Of a stretch of 64,000 nucleotides of DNA, positions 16,771 through 24,298 are shown in pieces (position 1 is the stretch's first letter; each line of letters begins with the position of its first letter). The position numbers were made by a program, and so were the translations under genes. Source of the stretch: Paludibacter sp. (GTDB lineage Bacteria > Bacteroidota > Bacteroidia > Bacteroidales > Paludibacteraceae); contig JARLGX010000009.1 in NCBI GenBank assembly GCA_031292575.1, positions 62,001 to 126,000 on the forward strand, given 5' to 3'. The notes under the pieces were generated by a model, which saw nothing but the letters and a program-made list of their open reading frames with translations, ran no database searches and was not told the origin of the DNA.

Positions 16771-17319
16771 TCAGATGTTTAAAATAGAAACTTTATTTAG
16801 CTGTTGTATAAAATCTTCAAATCGTTCCAGAATTTCACCTTTAAAATTCTCATCATTCAAATGGGTTTTCATAAAAGCGTCAGTATCTTCTCTTTTGTCA
16901 TCCGGCAAAACAAGTCCAATCGGAAATGCCTGATAAAAAATACATTTATCCTTTAGTATGTTTTCTACTTCTTTGAAAACCAAACCGTGTCCGAACTTTT
17001 CATCTTTCTTAGCATAAGTACTACCGCAACATGTAACAAAAATCAATTTATTGATTTGGCGAAAATACTTGTTAATAAAACTACGAAGAGGTGGAATTAA
17101 TTTACCCATCCAAATCGGACCACATAATATCACTTTGTCATATTCTTTGACATCGTGTTTCATGGACCTGATTCCTAAATGTATGTTCATCAAAAATAAA
17201 AGAAAGATATTCAGTCTTGGCTTAATTTCTTCTATTTCGCACGATAAACTTTTTGAAATCTTTTCGGCTAAATATCTATTGCTTCCTTTGTTTGAATAGT
17301 AAACTACTATTGTTTTCAT
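16771..17319 (-). CDS. Flavodoxin-like protein
   Basis: This 182-residue protein has the flavodoxin start TIVVYYSNKGSNRYLAEKI, where the loop after the first strand binds the FMN phosphate, and CGPIWMGKLIPPLRSF, the second flavin loop. It is likely a flavodoxin or flavodoxin-domain oxidoreductase in the cytoplasm. Its position between a methyltransferase and a CrtI-like flavoenzyme suggests it carries electrons for that pathway. No membrane segment is present, apart from a hydrophobic stretch near residues 38-47 that fits an internal strand. Confidence 0.8.
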   Translation of the reverse strand: MKTIVVYYSNKGSNRYLAEKISKSLSCEIEEIKPRLNIFLLFLMNIHLGIRSMKHDVKEYDKVILCGPIWMGKLIPPLRSFINKYFRQINKLIFVTCCGSTYAKKDEKFGHGLVFKEVENILKDKCIFYQAFPIGLVLPDDKREDTDAFMKTHLNDENFKGEILERFEDFIQQLNKVSILNI

Positions 17320-17373
17320 TTTTTCTTTATTAAGTTCTATTAATCAGTTATAATCCCAAAGTCCCCCGAGCGG

Positions 17374-17937
17374 TTATTCCTTGTTTTTCAGCATAACTGT
17401 CCTGCTAAAAAAGACAGTTGGTCTGTCATTCACCTCCAATCCAAAACCTTTGGCTTTATCGATCATAGATTGAAACGATTTTTTTGATACATGGAACTTT
17501 GGTTCAATTATGAATAGCTGCCCACCGGGTTTTAGTATTGATTTCAATTCTTTAAATAAATTATCATGATCAGGTACTTCGTGCACCATATAGAATGCCA
17601 ACACAAAATCCACTTTCTCAGTTAAGTCTATGCTCTCTTCCTTGCATTTATGGAGTTTGATTCTTTTTTCAAATTTTGTTCCTTTGATTTTCAGTAAAAC
17701 TTTGTCAAGCATTCCTTCCTGTAAGTCTGCAGCTATGACATTTCCTGAATCACCAAGTAACTTGGCAATTTCTATTGAAAAAACGCCCGGACCACATCCT
17801 AAATCCAGCACAGCCATTCCTTCATGAATGTAGGGTTTTAATATCCGTTGTGGGTTTTGCAATAATTTCCTTACAGAATTATCAAGACCTCCTGCCCTCT
17901 CTACCGGGCAAATTCTTTTGTCTTTATCGCTATTCAT
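17374..17937 (-). CDS. Class I SAM-dependent methyltransferase
   Basis: This 187-residue enzyme has motif I VLDLGCGPGVFSIEIA near residues 42-57, an acidic residue ending the second strand (IAADLQ) and the later KPGGQLFIIEPK strand, all typical of Rossmann-fold methyltransferases such as UbiE-like enzymes. An N-terminal CPVERAG segment is a common start in small methyltransferases of this kind. The substrate is not known; the neighbouring quinone reductases and CrtI-like enzyme suggest a quinone or lipid. It lies 54 bases from the flavodoxin-like gene. Confidence 0.85.
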   Translation of the reverse strand: MNSDKDKRICPVERAGGLDNSVRKLLQNPQRILKPYIHEGMAVLDLGCGPGVFSIEIAKLLGDSGNVIAADLQEGMLDKVLLKIKGTKFEKRIKLHKCKEESIDLTEKVDFVLAFYMVHEVPDHDNLFKELKSILKPGGQLFIIEPKFHVSKKSFQSMIDKAKGFGLEVNDRPTVFFSRTVMLKNKE

Positions 17938-17977
17938 TTTTATTTTTTTTAATATCCTATAAAATTCTGGTTGTATC

Positions 17978-18784
17978 TTATCTCAGTTTTCTTAAATATT
18001 GAAGCAAGAATATTGAACTTATTAAAGTGATAAGTCCAAAAACAATTGTCAAGCCGATATTAGCTTCCAACCCTTTCGCTTTCATTACAAGGACCATGGC
18101 AGCAATAGCGATAGCCATGAATATGCAAAATATCATCATGGTGGGAGCCAGCAAAAAACCAATGTTTTTCTTTTTGATCAATGCTATTCCGGTAATGAAT
18201 AAGGCAGGCAGGCAAATGGCAATATCCAACACATGCACCGGATTAACCAACAATCCGCTTTCAGTAATACTTTTAGGAGTTGTATTAGCAAGTGTGGCAG
18301 GAATGATTTCGGAAAGCCAAATGAAATAAAACAATACGGCTATTATAATTAAAAAGATTCCTGTTGATTTTGTGGAGGTTTCTTTTGCAAACCATTCTGA
18401 AACAGTTTCTTTAAGAGATGTGATCAAGTAATAAACCAAGGAATAAAAGGATAGTCCTAAAATAGAGCAATAAGCGATAAAAAGATTATTAAAATGCAAT
18501 CCAAAACTGTAAATGGTATATGAATAAGCCAGATAGAATACGATACCGCTCCAAATCAATAGTCCCAACTTATTTTTGCGCCAGGCAAACAAAGCAGCAA
18601 CCAGTAAAACGGGGACAACAATGAACAAATTTACAATGTCCTGCCCGATACCCTGGGCAGCATAAAGGGCATTTTCCCTTGCATACGTGTTTTCAATAAA
18701 AATACCTGCAAAACTGACAATTGCTGTAAGAATTGCCATGGGAACAGAAAGGAACAAAATAATTGGGTCGTTTTTCTTCTTCAT
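17978..18784 (-). CDS. Multi-pass membrane protein of unknown function
   Basis: This 268-residue protein has about eight hydrophobic helices and short polar loops, with no motif that identifies a transporter family. The N-terminus MKKKNDP is positively charged, so it probably faces the cytoplasm. It sits 40 bases upstream of the methyltransferase gene and 42 bases downstream of the small three-helix membrane protein gene, inside the operon. The function is not recognised. Confidence 0.75.
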   Translation of the reverse strand: MKKKNDPIILFLSVPMAILTAIVSFAGIFIENTYARENALYAAQGIGQDIVNLFIVVPVLLVAALFAWRKNKLGLLIWSGIVFYLAYSYTIYSFGLHFNNLFIAYCSILGLSFYSLVYYLITSLKETVSEWFAKETSTKSTGIFLIIIAVLFYFIWLSEIIPATLANTTPKSITESGLLVNPVHVLDIAICLPALFITGIALIKKKNIGFLLAPTMMIFCIFMAIAIAAMVLVMKAKGLEANIGLTIVFGLITLISSIFLLQYLRKLR

Positions 18785-18826
18785 GATATATTTCTGTGAT
18801 TAGCGCATCATTTTATGTCCTCTTTT

Positions 18827-19168
18827 TTATTTGTTGAGCAATCTGAAAATCAAAATCAGAACTGATATAGCAAAAATCAGTGTATATATAATCTTGTTGT
18901 ATTTTGCTAACCAATTGGGCAGGTAAATATCAAAATTGTCCTTTTTAGCAGCCGTGTATTTTTCTGCGACTAAGGTTAGCGGACATTTTAACTTATTAAT
19001 GGCTAACACAAGTCCTTCAAAAAGAACAAATCCAACACAAATCCAGACCCACATATCAATTTTGTTTACAATTACTGCATACAGCAAGTAGAATAAAATC
19101 AGATAGTAGAACAACCATATAAGTGTGTGAAGACTTTTTATCAGAATGAGTTTAGTATTTCCGGTCAT
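18827..19168 (-). CDS. Small three-helix membrane protein
   Basis: This 113-residue protein has three predicted transmembrane helices (about 12-32, 38-57 and 90-110). Between the second and third is a conserved-looking loop, KCPLTLVAEKYT and IYLPNWLAKYNK, which recalls DUF2784-like small membrane proteins. It belongs to the operon between the second quinone reductase and the eight-helix membrane protein. No function is known. Confidence 0.7.
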   Translation of the reverse strand: MTGNTKLILIKSLHTLIWLFYYLILFYLLYAVIVNKIDMWVWICVGFVLFEGLVLAINKLKCPLTLVAEKYTAAKKDNFDIYLPNWLAKYNKIIYTLIFAISVLILIFRLLNK

Positions 19169-19256
19169 AGTTTAATCAACGTTCTGCACGCTGGTCATTG
19201 AATTGCTGGATGTATGTAGCTTATCATTTATTATTATAGTTATGTTTCTATGAATA

Positions 19257-20267
19257 TTATGACACATCAAATATAATTTTACCTGCATTCGCTGCATTTT
19301 CAATTATTTTATGAACCTCAATGACTTTATTTAAAGGATAATGACCTGCAATTTCAGGTTTGATACTCCCTTTTTCCAACAGTTCAAAAAGCAGACGTAA
19401 ATCTTCTTTGAACCACTCAGGATGCTTTTTTCGCAAGCCTCCAATAGAATAAAAGCTTGTAGATTTTTTACTTGGTAAAATATTCCATAACAAAAGTTTT
19501 ATAAATTCCAATGGTACGTTTCCACCTTTATCCAGCACTGCATTATAAAATCCAAAACCTACAAGTTTTCCATCCGGCCTAAGTGATTTATATGATTTCT
19601 TGAAACTATCGCCACCAATAGGATCGAAAACGGCGTCAACTCCATCTATCGTCAATTCATGAATCCGTTGGACAAAATCTTCACTTTTATAATCTATTGG
19701 GATTCCTCCAAGTCTTTTCACCAAGTCATGTTTAGATTTAGAAGCTGTTCCGTACATTTTTAAATTAAGAAGTTTTCCTAATTGAAGCAAAGCAATACCC
19801 ACAGCCCCTCCTGCTCCATGAATAAGAATAGTTTTTCCCTCTGTGATTTTTGCAATGCGATGCAACATTTGGTAAGCAGTAGTATAAGAAAGAATTAATG
19901 CAACAGCTTCTGAAGAATCAATATTTTCGGACAGACGCGTTAATCTTTCTTCAGGCAAGCAAATATACTCTGCATAAGCTCCAATAACTGTCATATCTGC
20001 AACTCTCTCCCCAATATTGAATATAGCTGAACCTTCTCCGAGTTTATCAACAACACCTACCATGTCGTAACCGGGTGAAAATGGCGGTTTATCTTTTACA
20101 TCCGGGTATTTACCCTTTCGTATCATAATGTCTGTGAAGTTGGCACTTGTTTTCAATATTTTCACTCGAACTTCGCCTGCCTTTGGTTCGGGTAAAGTGC
20201 TTTCTTCAATTAATTTCAAAACCTCCGGTTCTCCGAATTTTGTTATGATAATGCGGTTATAACCCAT
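19257..20267 (-). CDS. Medium-chain dehydrogenase/quinone reductase (VAT1-like)
   Basis: This 336-residue, zinc-free MDR enzyme starts with a GroES-like fold (residues 1-120, with PGYDMVGVVDKLG) and continues with a Rossmann domain carrying LIHGAGGAVGIALLQLGKLL, the NADPH-binding loop. It reduces quinones or alpha,beta-unsaturated carbonyls in the cytoplasm in characterised relatives. Cysteine/histidine zinc ligands are lacking. It is the second gene of the operon, 30 bases after the first MDR gene, to which it is related but not closely. Such pairs often detoxify reactive carbonyls. Confidence 0.87.
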   Translation of the reverse strand: MGYNRIIITKFGEPEVLKLIEESTLPEPKAGEVRVKILKTSANFTDIMIRKGKYPDVKDKPPFSPGYDMVGVVDKLGEGSAIFNIGERVADMTVIGAYAEYICLPEERLTRLSENIDSSEAVALILSYTTAYQMLHRIAKITEGKTILIHGAGGAVGIALLQLGKLLNLKMYGTASKSKHDLVKRLGGIPIDYKSEDFVQRIHELTIDGVDAVFDPIGGDSFKKSYKSLRPDGKLVGFGFYNAVLDKGGNVPLEFIKLLLWNILPSKKSTSFYSIGGLRKKHPEWFKEDLRLLFELLEKGSIKPEIAGHYPLNKVIEVHKIIENAANAGKIIFDVS

Positions 20268-20297
20268 AAAATATTCTTTTAAAATTACGATTGATAT

Positions 20298-21266
20298 CTA
20301 ATTCATATTGACTGTTATCACAACATTTCCAACCTTTTGTCCTGTTTCAACATATCGGGTGGCTTCTATAATTTGTTCAAACTGATAAACCCGGTCAATA
20401 ACCGCTTTGTATTTTCCTTTCTCCATTAACTCTTTAATAAAAACAATGTCTTCTTTTGTATCTTTTGGAATGGGGAAAAGAACTTTTTTACCTCCGAAAA
20501 GTGGAGTTAATAATGCGAGGAAAATGTTTTGGGATAAATAACCAAGTTCAGTAGAGAAATAAATCCCTTTTGGTTTTAGTATATTTCTGCAACAGAAAAA
20601 AGAACTTTTACCCACAGCATCAATCACCACATCATAATGTTGTCCGTTTTCGGTGAAATCTTCTTTGGTGTAATCAATCACTTCATCAGCACCCAGCGAT
20701 TTCAACAGTTCAAAATCCTTTGTCCTGCAAACAGCGGTAACAGTAGCTCCAAAGTATTTTGCAAACTGCACGCTTGCCGAACCTATTGAACCGGACGCTC
20801 CATTGATCAAGATGTTTGGTTTGTGGGTAAAATTAATTTTTTTTATATTAGTCAATGCCAAAAACCCCCCATCGCACACTGCGGCAGCTTCATGGTGTGG
20901 TATATTCGTTGGTTTGGTGGTGATGGATTTTTCTTCGGGGATGCAGATGTATTCCGCGTGTGCTCCAAAATTAAGAGTACTTAAACCGAAAACGGAATCT
21001 CCGGGTTTGAATGTTTTCACATTTTTCCCTATTGCTTCAACTTCGCCTGCCAGTTCCGATCCTAAAATTTTTCTTTTCGGTTTAAACAATCCTCCCACTA
21101 ACCGTACAATAAAGTATTCGGGATTCCTGAATCCACAGTCAGTCCGGTTCACACTCGTAGCAATTATCTTTATGAGTATTTCATTTGCTTTTGGAACGGG
21201 TTTTTCTACCTCTTTGAATTGAAGCACATCGGGAGAACCGTATTTGGTATAAACAACTGCTTTCAT
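20298..21266 (-). CDS. NAD(P)-dependent quinone reductase/alcohol dehydrogenase, MDR family
   Basis: This 322-residue enzyme is read from the ATG at 21266. A TTG at 21281 is open, but AAGGA lies eight bases before the ATG, so the ATG is chosen. It has the GroES-like domain with GSELAGEVEAIG and the cofactor domain with ILINGASGSIGSASVQFAKYF. The HAEYICIPE segment and absence of structural-zinc cysteines place it with quinone oxidoreductase-like enzymes. It is the first gene of the operon, about 50 bases downstream of a consensus promoter that is overlapped by an inverted-repeat operator in repeat copy 2. Confidence 0.87.
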   Translation of the reverse strand: MKAVVYTKYGSPDVLQFKEVEKPVPKANEILIKIIATSVNRTDCGFRNPEYFIVRLVGGLFKPKRKILGSELAGEVEAIGKNVKTFKPGDSVFGLSTLNFGAHAEYICIPEEKSITTKPTNIPHHEAAAVCDGGFLALTNIKKINFTHKPNILINGASGSIGSASVQFAKYFGATVTAVCRTKDFELLKSLGADEVIDYTKEDFTENGQHYDVVIDAVGKSSFFCCRNILKPKGIYFSTELGYLSQNIFLALLTPLFGGKKVLFPIPKDTKEDIVFIKELMEKGKYKAVIDRVYQFEQIIEATRYVETGQKVGNVVITVNMN

Positions 21267-21321
21267 AGGTGTTCCTTTCAACGCTAGTTTTTTAAATGAA
21301 AAAATTACGCTGGTTTTGTTT

Positions 21322-21463
21322 TCGCAAATATACTTTTATTTCACCGATATTCAAACAAACAGGATATTTATTACATCTGTTTGTTTTCTATTATTTAGCT
21401 CTATTTCAGCAGTATTAAAATTTGAAAGCAAGTATCCTCCCGAATAAGGAGAATGAAGTAAGT
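21322..21463. repeat. 142-bp direct repeat, copy 2
   Basis: This copy differs from 15076-15217 at four positions. It starts seven bases beyond the parA stop codon and ends 55 bases before the first operon gene, so it supplies that operon's promoter. Confidence 0.9.
21324..21386 (-). promoter_or_regulatory. Operon promoter with overlapping inverted-repeat operator
   Basis: On the minus strand TTTG (21352-21355), a 19-base spacer and TATATTTGC (21324-21332) match the Bacteroidota promoter consensus fully. AAACAAACAG (21353-21362) and CTGTTTGTTT (21377-21386), 14 bases apart, form a perfect inverted repeat covering the -33 box, the position expected for a repressor such as a TetR-family dimer. 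No such regulator gene is in the window. Confidence 0.75.
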
Positions 21464-21470
21464 GCAGGGG

Positions 21471-22223
21471 TTAATTCTTTAATGATGCTATCTTTTTTAT
21501 TTCTTTCCAAAGGGCTTTGAAAGAAGTAGAAGCTTTTGAATTCGGACTGAATTCGATCAGAGGCTTTCTGTAAATGCCCATCTTCTCAACCTCAGCAAGG
21601 AATGGAATTGACGAATGACAAAGATTAGGTATATTCAGGTTAAGCTCTTTCATCGAGTTTTGATGGACAGATTTGCGGGTCTCTACCATTGATAGAAACG
21701 GTATAACAGACGATTTATCTAACTCATCTTCTTCAAAAAAAGTAATAATTTGTTCGTAAGTACGTAAACAAAGTGGAGTTGGCACCGTAGGAACAAGAAT
21801 ATAATCGCAGGCATGGAAAATATTTTCAGCCAATATGGAAATACCGGGAGGACAGTCCAGAAAAACAACTTCATAGTCCTTTTTCAATTCTTTCAACGCT
21901 TCACGGATTCTTTTTTTTGATTTCTTTGTCTGATCAAGAGTTGTATCCATGTGTCGATAGGAGAAATCAGAAGGAATAATATCAAGTTTGCGATAATCAG
22001 TTTCTGATATAATATCCCGTAACTCCACCTTACCGGTTATAATCTTTTTTAAACTGGCATCATTCCGTTGTTCTTTATCGTAGTAAAACGAAGAAGAACC
22101 CTGTGGATCAAGATCCCACAAAAGAGTTTTATATCCATCAAGACTCGATAGATAAGAGAGATTAACTGAGGTCGCGGTTTTGCCTACTCCGCCTTTGATA
22201 TTGTAAATACCAAATACTATCAT
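21471..22223 (-). CDS. parA: ParA-family ATPase
   Basis: This 250-residue P-loop ATPase has the deviant Walker A KGGVGKTATSVN (residues 10-21, with the signature lysine), Walker A' DLDPQGSSS and Walker B VVFLDCPPG. ParA proteins form ATP-dependent dimers on DNA and move plasmids, chromosomes or protein cargos when stimulated by a partner. No N-terminal DNA-binding domain is present, as in small type Ib and cargo-positioning ParAs. Its ATG overlaps the stop of a small coiled-coil gene by four bases (ATGA), so the two are translationally coupled and probably functional partners. Eight periodic palindromes lie upstream of the pair and may be the DNA site of the system. Confidence 0.9.
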   Translation of the reverse strand: MIVFGIYNIKGGVGKTATSVNLSYLSSLDGYKTLLWDLDPQGSSSFYYDKEQRNDASLKKIITGKVELRDIISETDYRKLDIIPSDFSYRHMDTTLDQTKKSKKRIREALKELKKDYEVVFLDCPPGISILAENIFHACDYILVPTVPTPLCLRTYEQIITFFEEDELDKSSVIPFLSMVETRKSVHQNSMKELNLNIPNLCHSSIPFLAEVEKMGIYRKPLIEFSPNSKASTSFKALWKEIKKIASLKN

Positions 22224-22567
22224 TTCGTTTCTTCGGGTGTTTCTACTTTCTCAACTTTTTGTTTTTTCCCTTTTTTTATGGACTTCTCCTTTTTTAGAGG
22301 TTTGTTTTTTAGCATTTTTTTCACAGTTTGAGCTAACTCCAGCATGACTGTTCGTTCCTGATTAAGATCGCTTTTTTTATTTCTCAATCTATCTTTCAGG
22401 GCAACTACTTCTTTTTCCAACTTCTCAATTTTACGCACTGATGTTTCAAGTGCTTTGATAGCTGACGTGTCTTGTCCTTTTTCGGATGAAATTTGTACAG
22501 ATGCTTTTAAGTTATTGACTGCTTCAACTGCTTCTTCAATGCTTTTTTTAGCGTTCTTCTTTTTCAT
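22220..22567 (-). CDS. Small lysine-rich coiled-coil protein, probable ParA partner
   Basis: This 115-residue, highly charged protein has heptad-like helices over residues 5-90 (IEKLEKEVVALKDRL) and a lysine-rich tail (KKEKSIKKGKKQKVEK). It has no ParB HTH, ribbon-helix-helix or CTPase motif. ParA partners in plasmid and cargo-positioning systems (for example ParG, McdB or PhaM-like proteins) are often small, charged and poorly conserved, so a partner role is inferred from the coupled gene order. The basic tail could bind DNA or polyphosphate. A helical N-terminus with basic residues might stimulate the ATPase. It heads the operon, 454 bases from the palindrome array. Confidence 0.7.
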   Translation of the reverse strand: MKKKNAKKSIEEAVEAVNNLKASVQISSEKGQDTSAIKALETSVRKIEKLEKEVVALKDRLRNKKSDLNQERTVMLELAQTVKKMLKNKPLKKEKSIKKGKKQKVEKVETPEETK

Positions 22568-23020
22568 AATACATATTTTTTATAGTTGATTTAAATTCCA
22601 ATAAAAAAGTGCTGTAAAGATAGTTATATTTTGAGAGTAATAGGACAAACTGATATAAATAAAATAGTTAGTTGAGAATATTCCCATCCCATCCTTCGAA
22701 CTCATAAACAGATAGTTTAAATGAAGCTTATATCGCACTCACGTTATGTTTTTCTTTGTCTGGAATTACTTGTTAACGCGAGATCACTTTTTGATTAGCT
22801 GTTTGAGAAAAACAGCATGCACCGAAGGAGTGTATCAACGCTGTTGAGAAATTCAGGTGTAACTTCATGGCTTATCTATTCCTGTTATCAGACAACCGAC
22901 ATACTCATATCTTTCAACAAACCGTGTTAGTATTCTATCAGATTACGCTGTTGGAATAACAGCTCGGGTTTATTTCCGAATAAGCCATACCACAAGTTTT
23001 TCAGAGTGAAAAGTTAGTGT

Positions 23021-23246
23021 AACAGTCATGACTATTAAAGTAACAGTCATGACTATTAAACTAAAAAAATGTAGCGATATGGTAATAGTAATGACTATTG
23101 AATGAATAGTCATTACTATTGGACTAAAAAGGCATATTGGAAGTATAATAGTTATGACTGTTAGAATATAAGTCATGACTATTTTACTGAAAAGACAGTT
23201 TGAAACAATAATAGTCATGACTGCTTAAATAATAGTCATGACTGTT
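23021..23246. repeat. Array of eight 16-bp palindromes with 21/42-bp spacing
   Basis: Eight copies of consensus AAYAGTCATGACTRTT start at 23021, 23042, 23084, 23105, 23147, 23168, 23210 and 23231. The steps are 21, 42, 21, 42, 21, 42 and 21 bases, so four pairs repeat with a 63-base unit, and after each pair an ACTRAAAA-like tract tends to follow. Spacings of two and four helical turns put all sites on one face of DNA. The array lies between the parA operon and the 23492 gene and is best read as a cooperative binding region, such as a centromere-like site or operator. The rest of the gap 22568-23491 holds no gene. Confidence 0.85.
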
Positions 23247-23426
23247 TTATAAAAATTGTAATACGGAGATATTTAATTACACTGTCAAATTACATTGATA
23301 CTGCTTGTTACAATAAAAAGTCAGATCAAGGCTATATTTATGCGATAGTTTACATTCGTATATCGTATTGATAAAACAATATTCAATTTTATTTATTAAA
23401 TAGTGTAAAATATCAAAATAGATTTT

Positions 23427-23435
23427 TATATTTGC
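23427..23435 (+). promoter_or_regulatory. -7 promoter box for the 23492 gene
   Basis: TATATTTGC matches TAnnTTTGY exactly and lies 57 bases before the gene; no TTTG box is found 19-21 bases upstream. AAGGAG at 23451-23456 is followed at 23468 by ATG-AAC-TAA, an in-frame two-codon leader, before the gene's own ATG. Confidence 0.55.
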
Positions 23436-23491
23436 AGTGCAATTCACTTAAAGGAGACTACTTATTTATGAACTAATAAAAAACTTTTGCT

Positions 23492-24199
23492 ATGCCTGAC
23501 CGATCGAGGATTCCCCGTTTAATCAGTACATTTAATCAGTACATCTTTAATACAAGTTCGTATCTCGCAGCCGGAACTCCAGTAAATAATGCTACCCGAC
23601 TGGGTTTGACTGAAGCAGAAGCAAACAGCTGGGCTAAACTGGCAGAGGAATGGAAACCACTCTTTAATCTGTACAGTAACAAAAAAATATCACGCACTGT
23701 GGCCATTAAAGATCAGTTAATGAATATAATCCGTAAAACAGTAGAGCTTGATCGAACTAATCATATTTTGACCCGGATTGGCGCTTCGACACAGGTTACC
23801 ATTGAGGATATGGGTATATTTCGGATTAAACAAGGGATGGGAACCAAGAGAAACCATACTATTCCACAAACCCCTATCAGTGAACAGGTATCGGTAACAT
23901 TACAACCGATTGGTGGTGGAATAATGCGGGTAAAATGTTATGGCACAAGTTCGGTACGGGCGGGTATTACCAGAAACGCCGACAGTGTTCAATTCCTTTA
24001 CCGCGTGGGCAAAACTCCCCCCACATCGGCTGATGAAGCCGGATTATCGAAAGACCTCTCGTCCAAAGCTATTTTTATGCTTTCGTTGGGTGCGGACAGC
24101 TCAGGCAATTATTTGTATATCTATTTCAGATGGTATAATATGCGGCATCCGAAACTGGCAGGTCCGTGGAGTTCTCTGAATATCACTGCTATTTTGTAG
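23492..24199 (+). CDS. Conserved Bacteroidota protein of unknown function
   Basis: This 235-residue soluble protein lacks a signal peptide. Residues 1-120 are helical (FNQYIFNTSSYLAAG, GLTEAEANSWAKLAEEW). Residues 130-235 form a beta-rich, fibronectin-like region ending YIYFRWYNMRHPKLAGPW. The same two-part layout is familiar from hypothetical proteins scattered through Bacteroidota and related phyla, but no role is known to me. It has its own -7 box and a strong terminator and faces the parA operon across the palindrome array, so it may share regulation with that operon. The start at 23492 is the first ATG after an in-frame stop. Confidence 0.8.
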   Translation: MPDRSRIPRLISTFNQYIFNTSSYLAAGTPVNNATRLGLTEAEANSWAKLAEEWKPLFNLYSNKKISRTVAIKDQLMNIIRKTVELDRTNHILTRIGASTQVTIEDMGIFRIKQGMGTKRNHTIPQTPISEQVSVTLQPIGGGIMRVKCYGTSSVRAGITRNADSVQFLYRVGKTPPTSADEAGLSKDLSSKAIFMLSLGADSSGNYLYIYFRWYNMRHPKLAGPWSSLNITAIL

Positions 24200-24221
24200 A
24201 AAATAAATTTTGATGAAAATG

Positions 24222-24260
24222 AATGCAACTATCCGCAGAAAAGGATAGTTGCATTTTTAT
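24222..24260 (+). terminator. Strong intrinsic terminator of the 23492 gene
   Basis: AATGCAACTATCC (24222-24234) pairs perfectly with GGATAGTTGCATT (24243-24255), followed by TTTATTG. Confidence 0.8.
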
Positions 24261-24298
24261 TGTACCACCTATATAAACCAAATTATCAGCTACAAAAT

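Noticed and set aside
22970-23218. 82-codon minus-strand frame over the palindrome array, with repeating VMTVTLIVMTVTL-like segments
   Set aside because: It stays open because the 21- and 63-bp periods are multiples of three. The palindromic DNA pattern explains it better than a protein.
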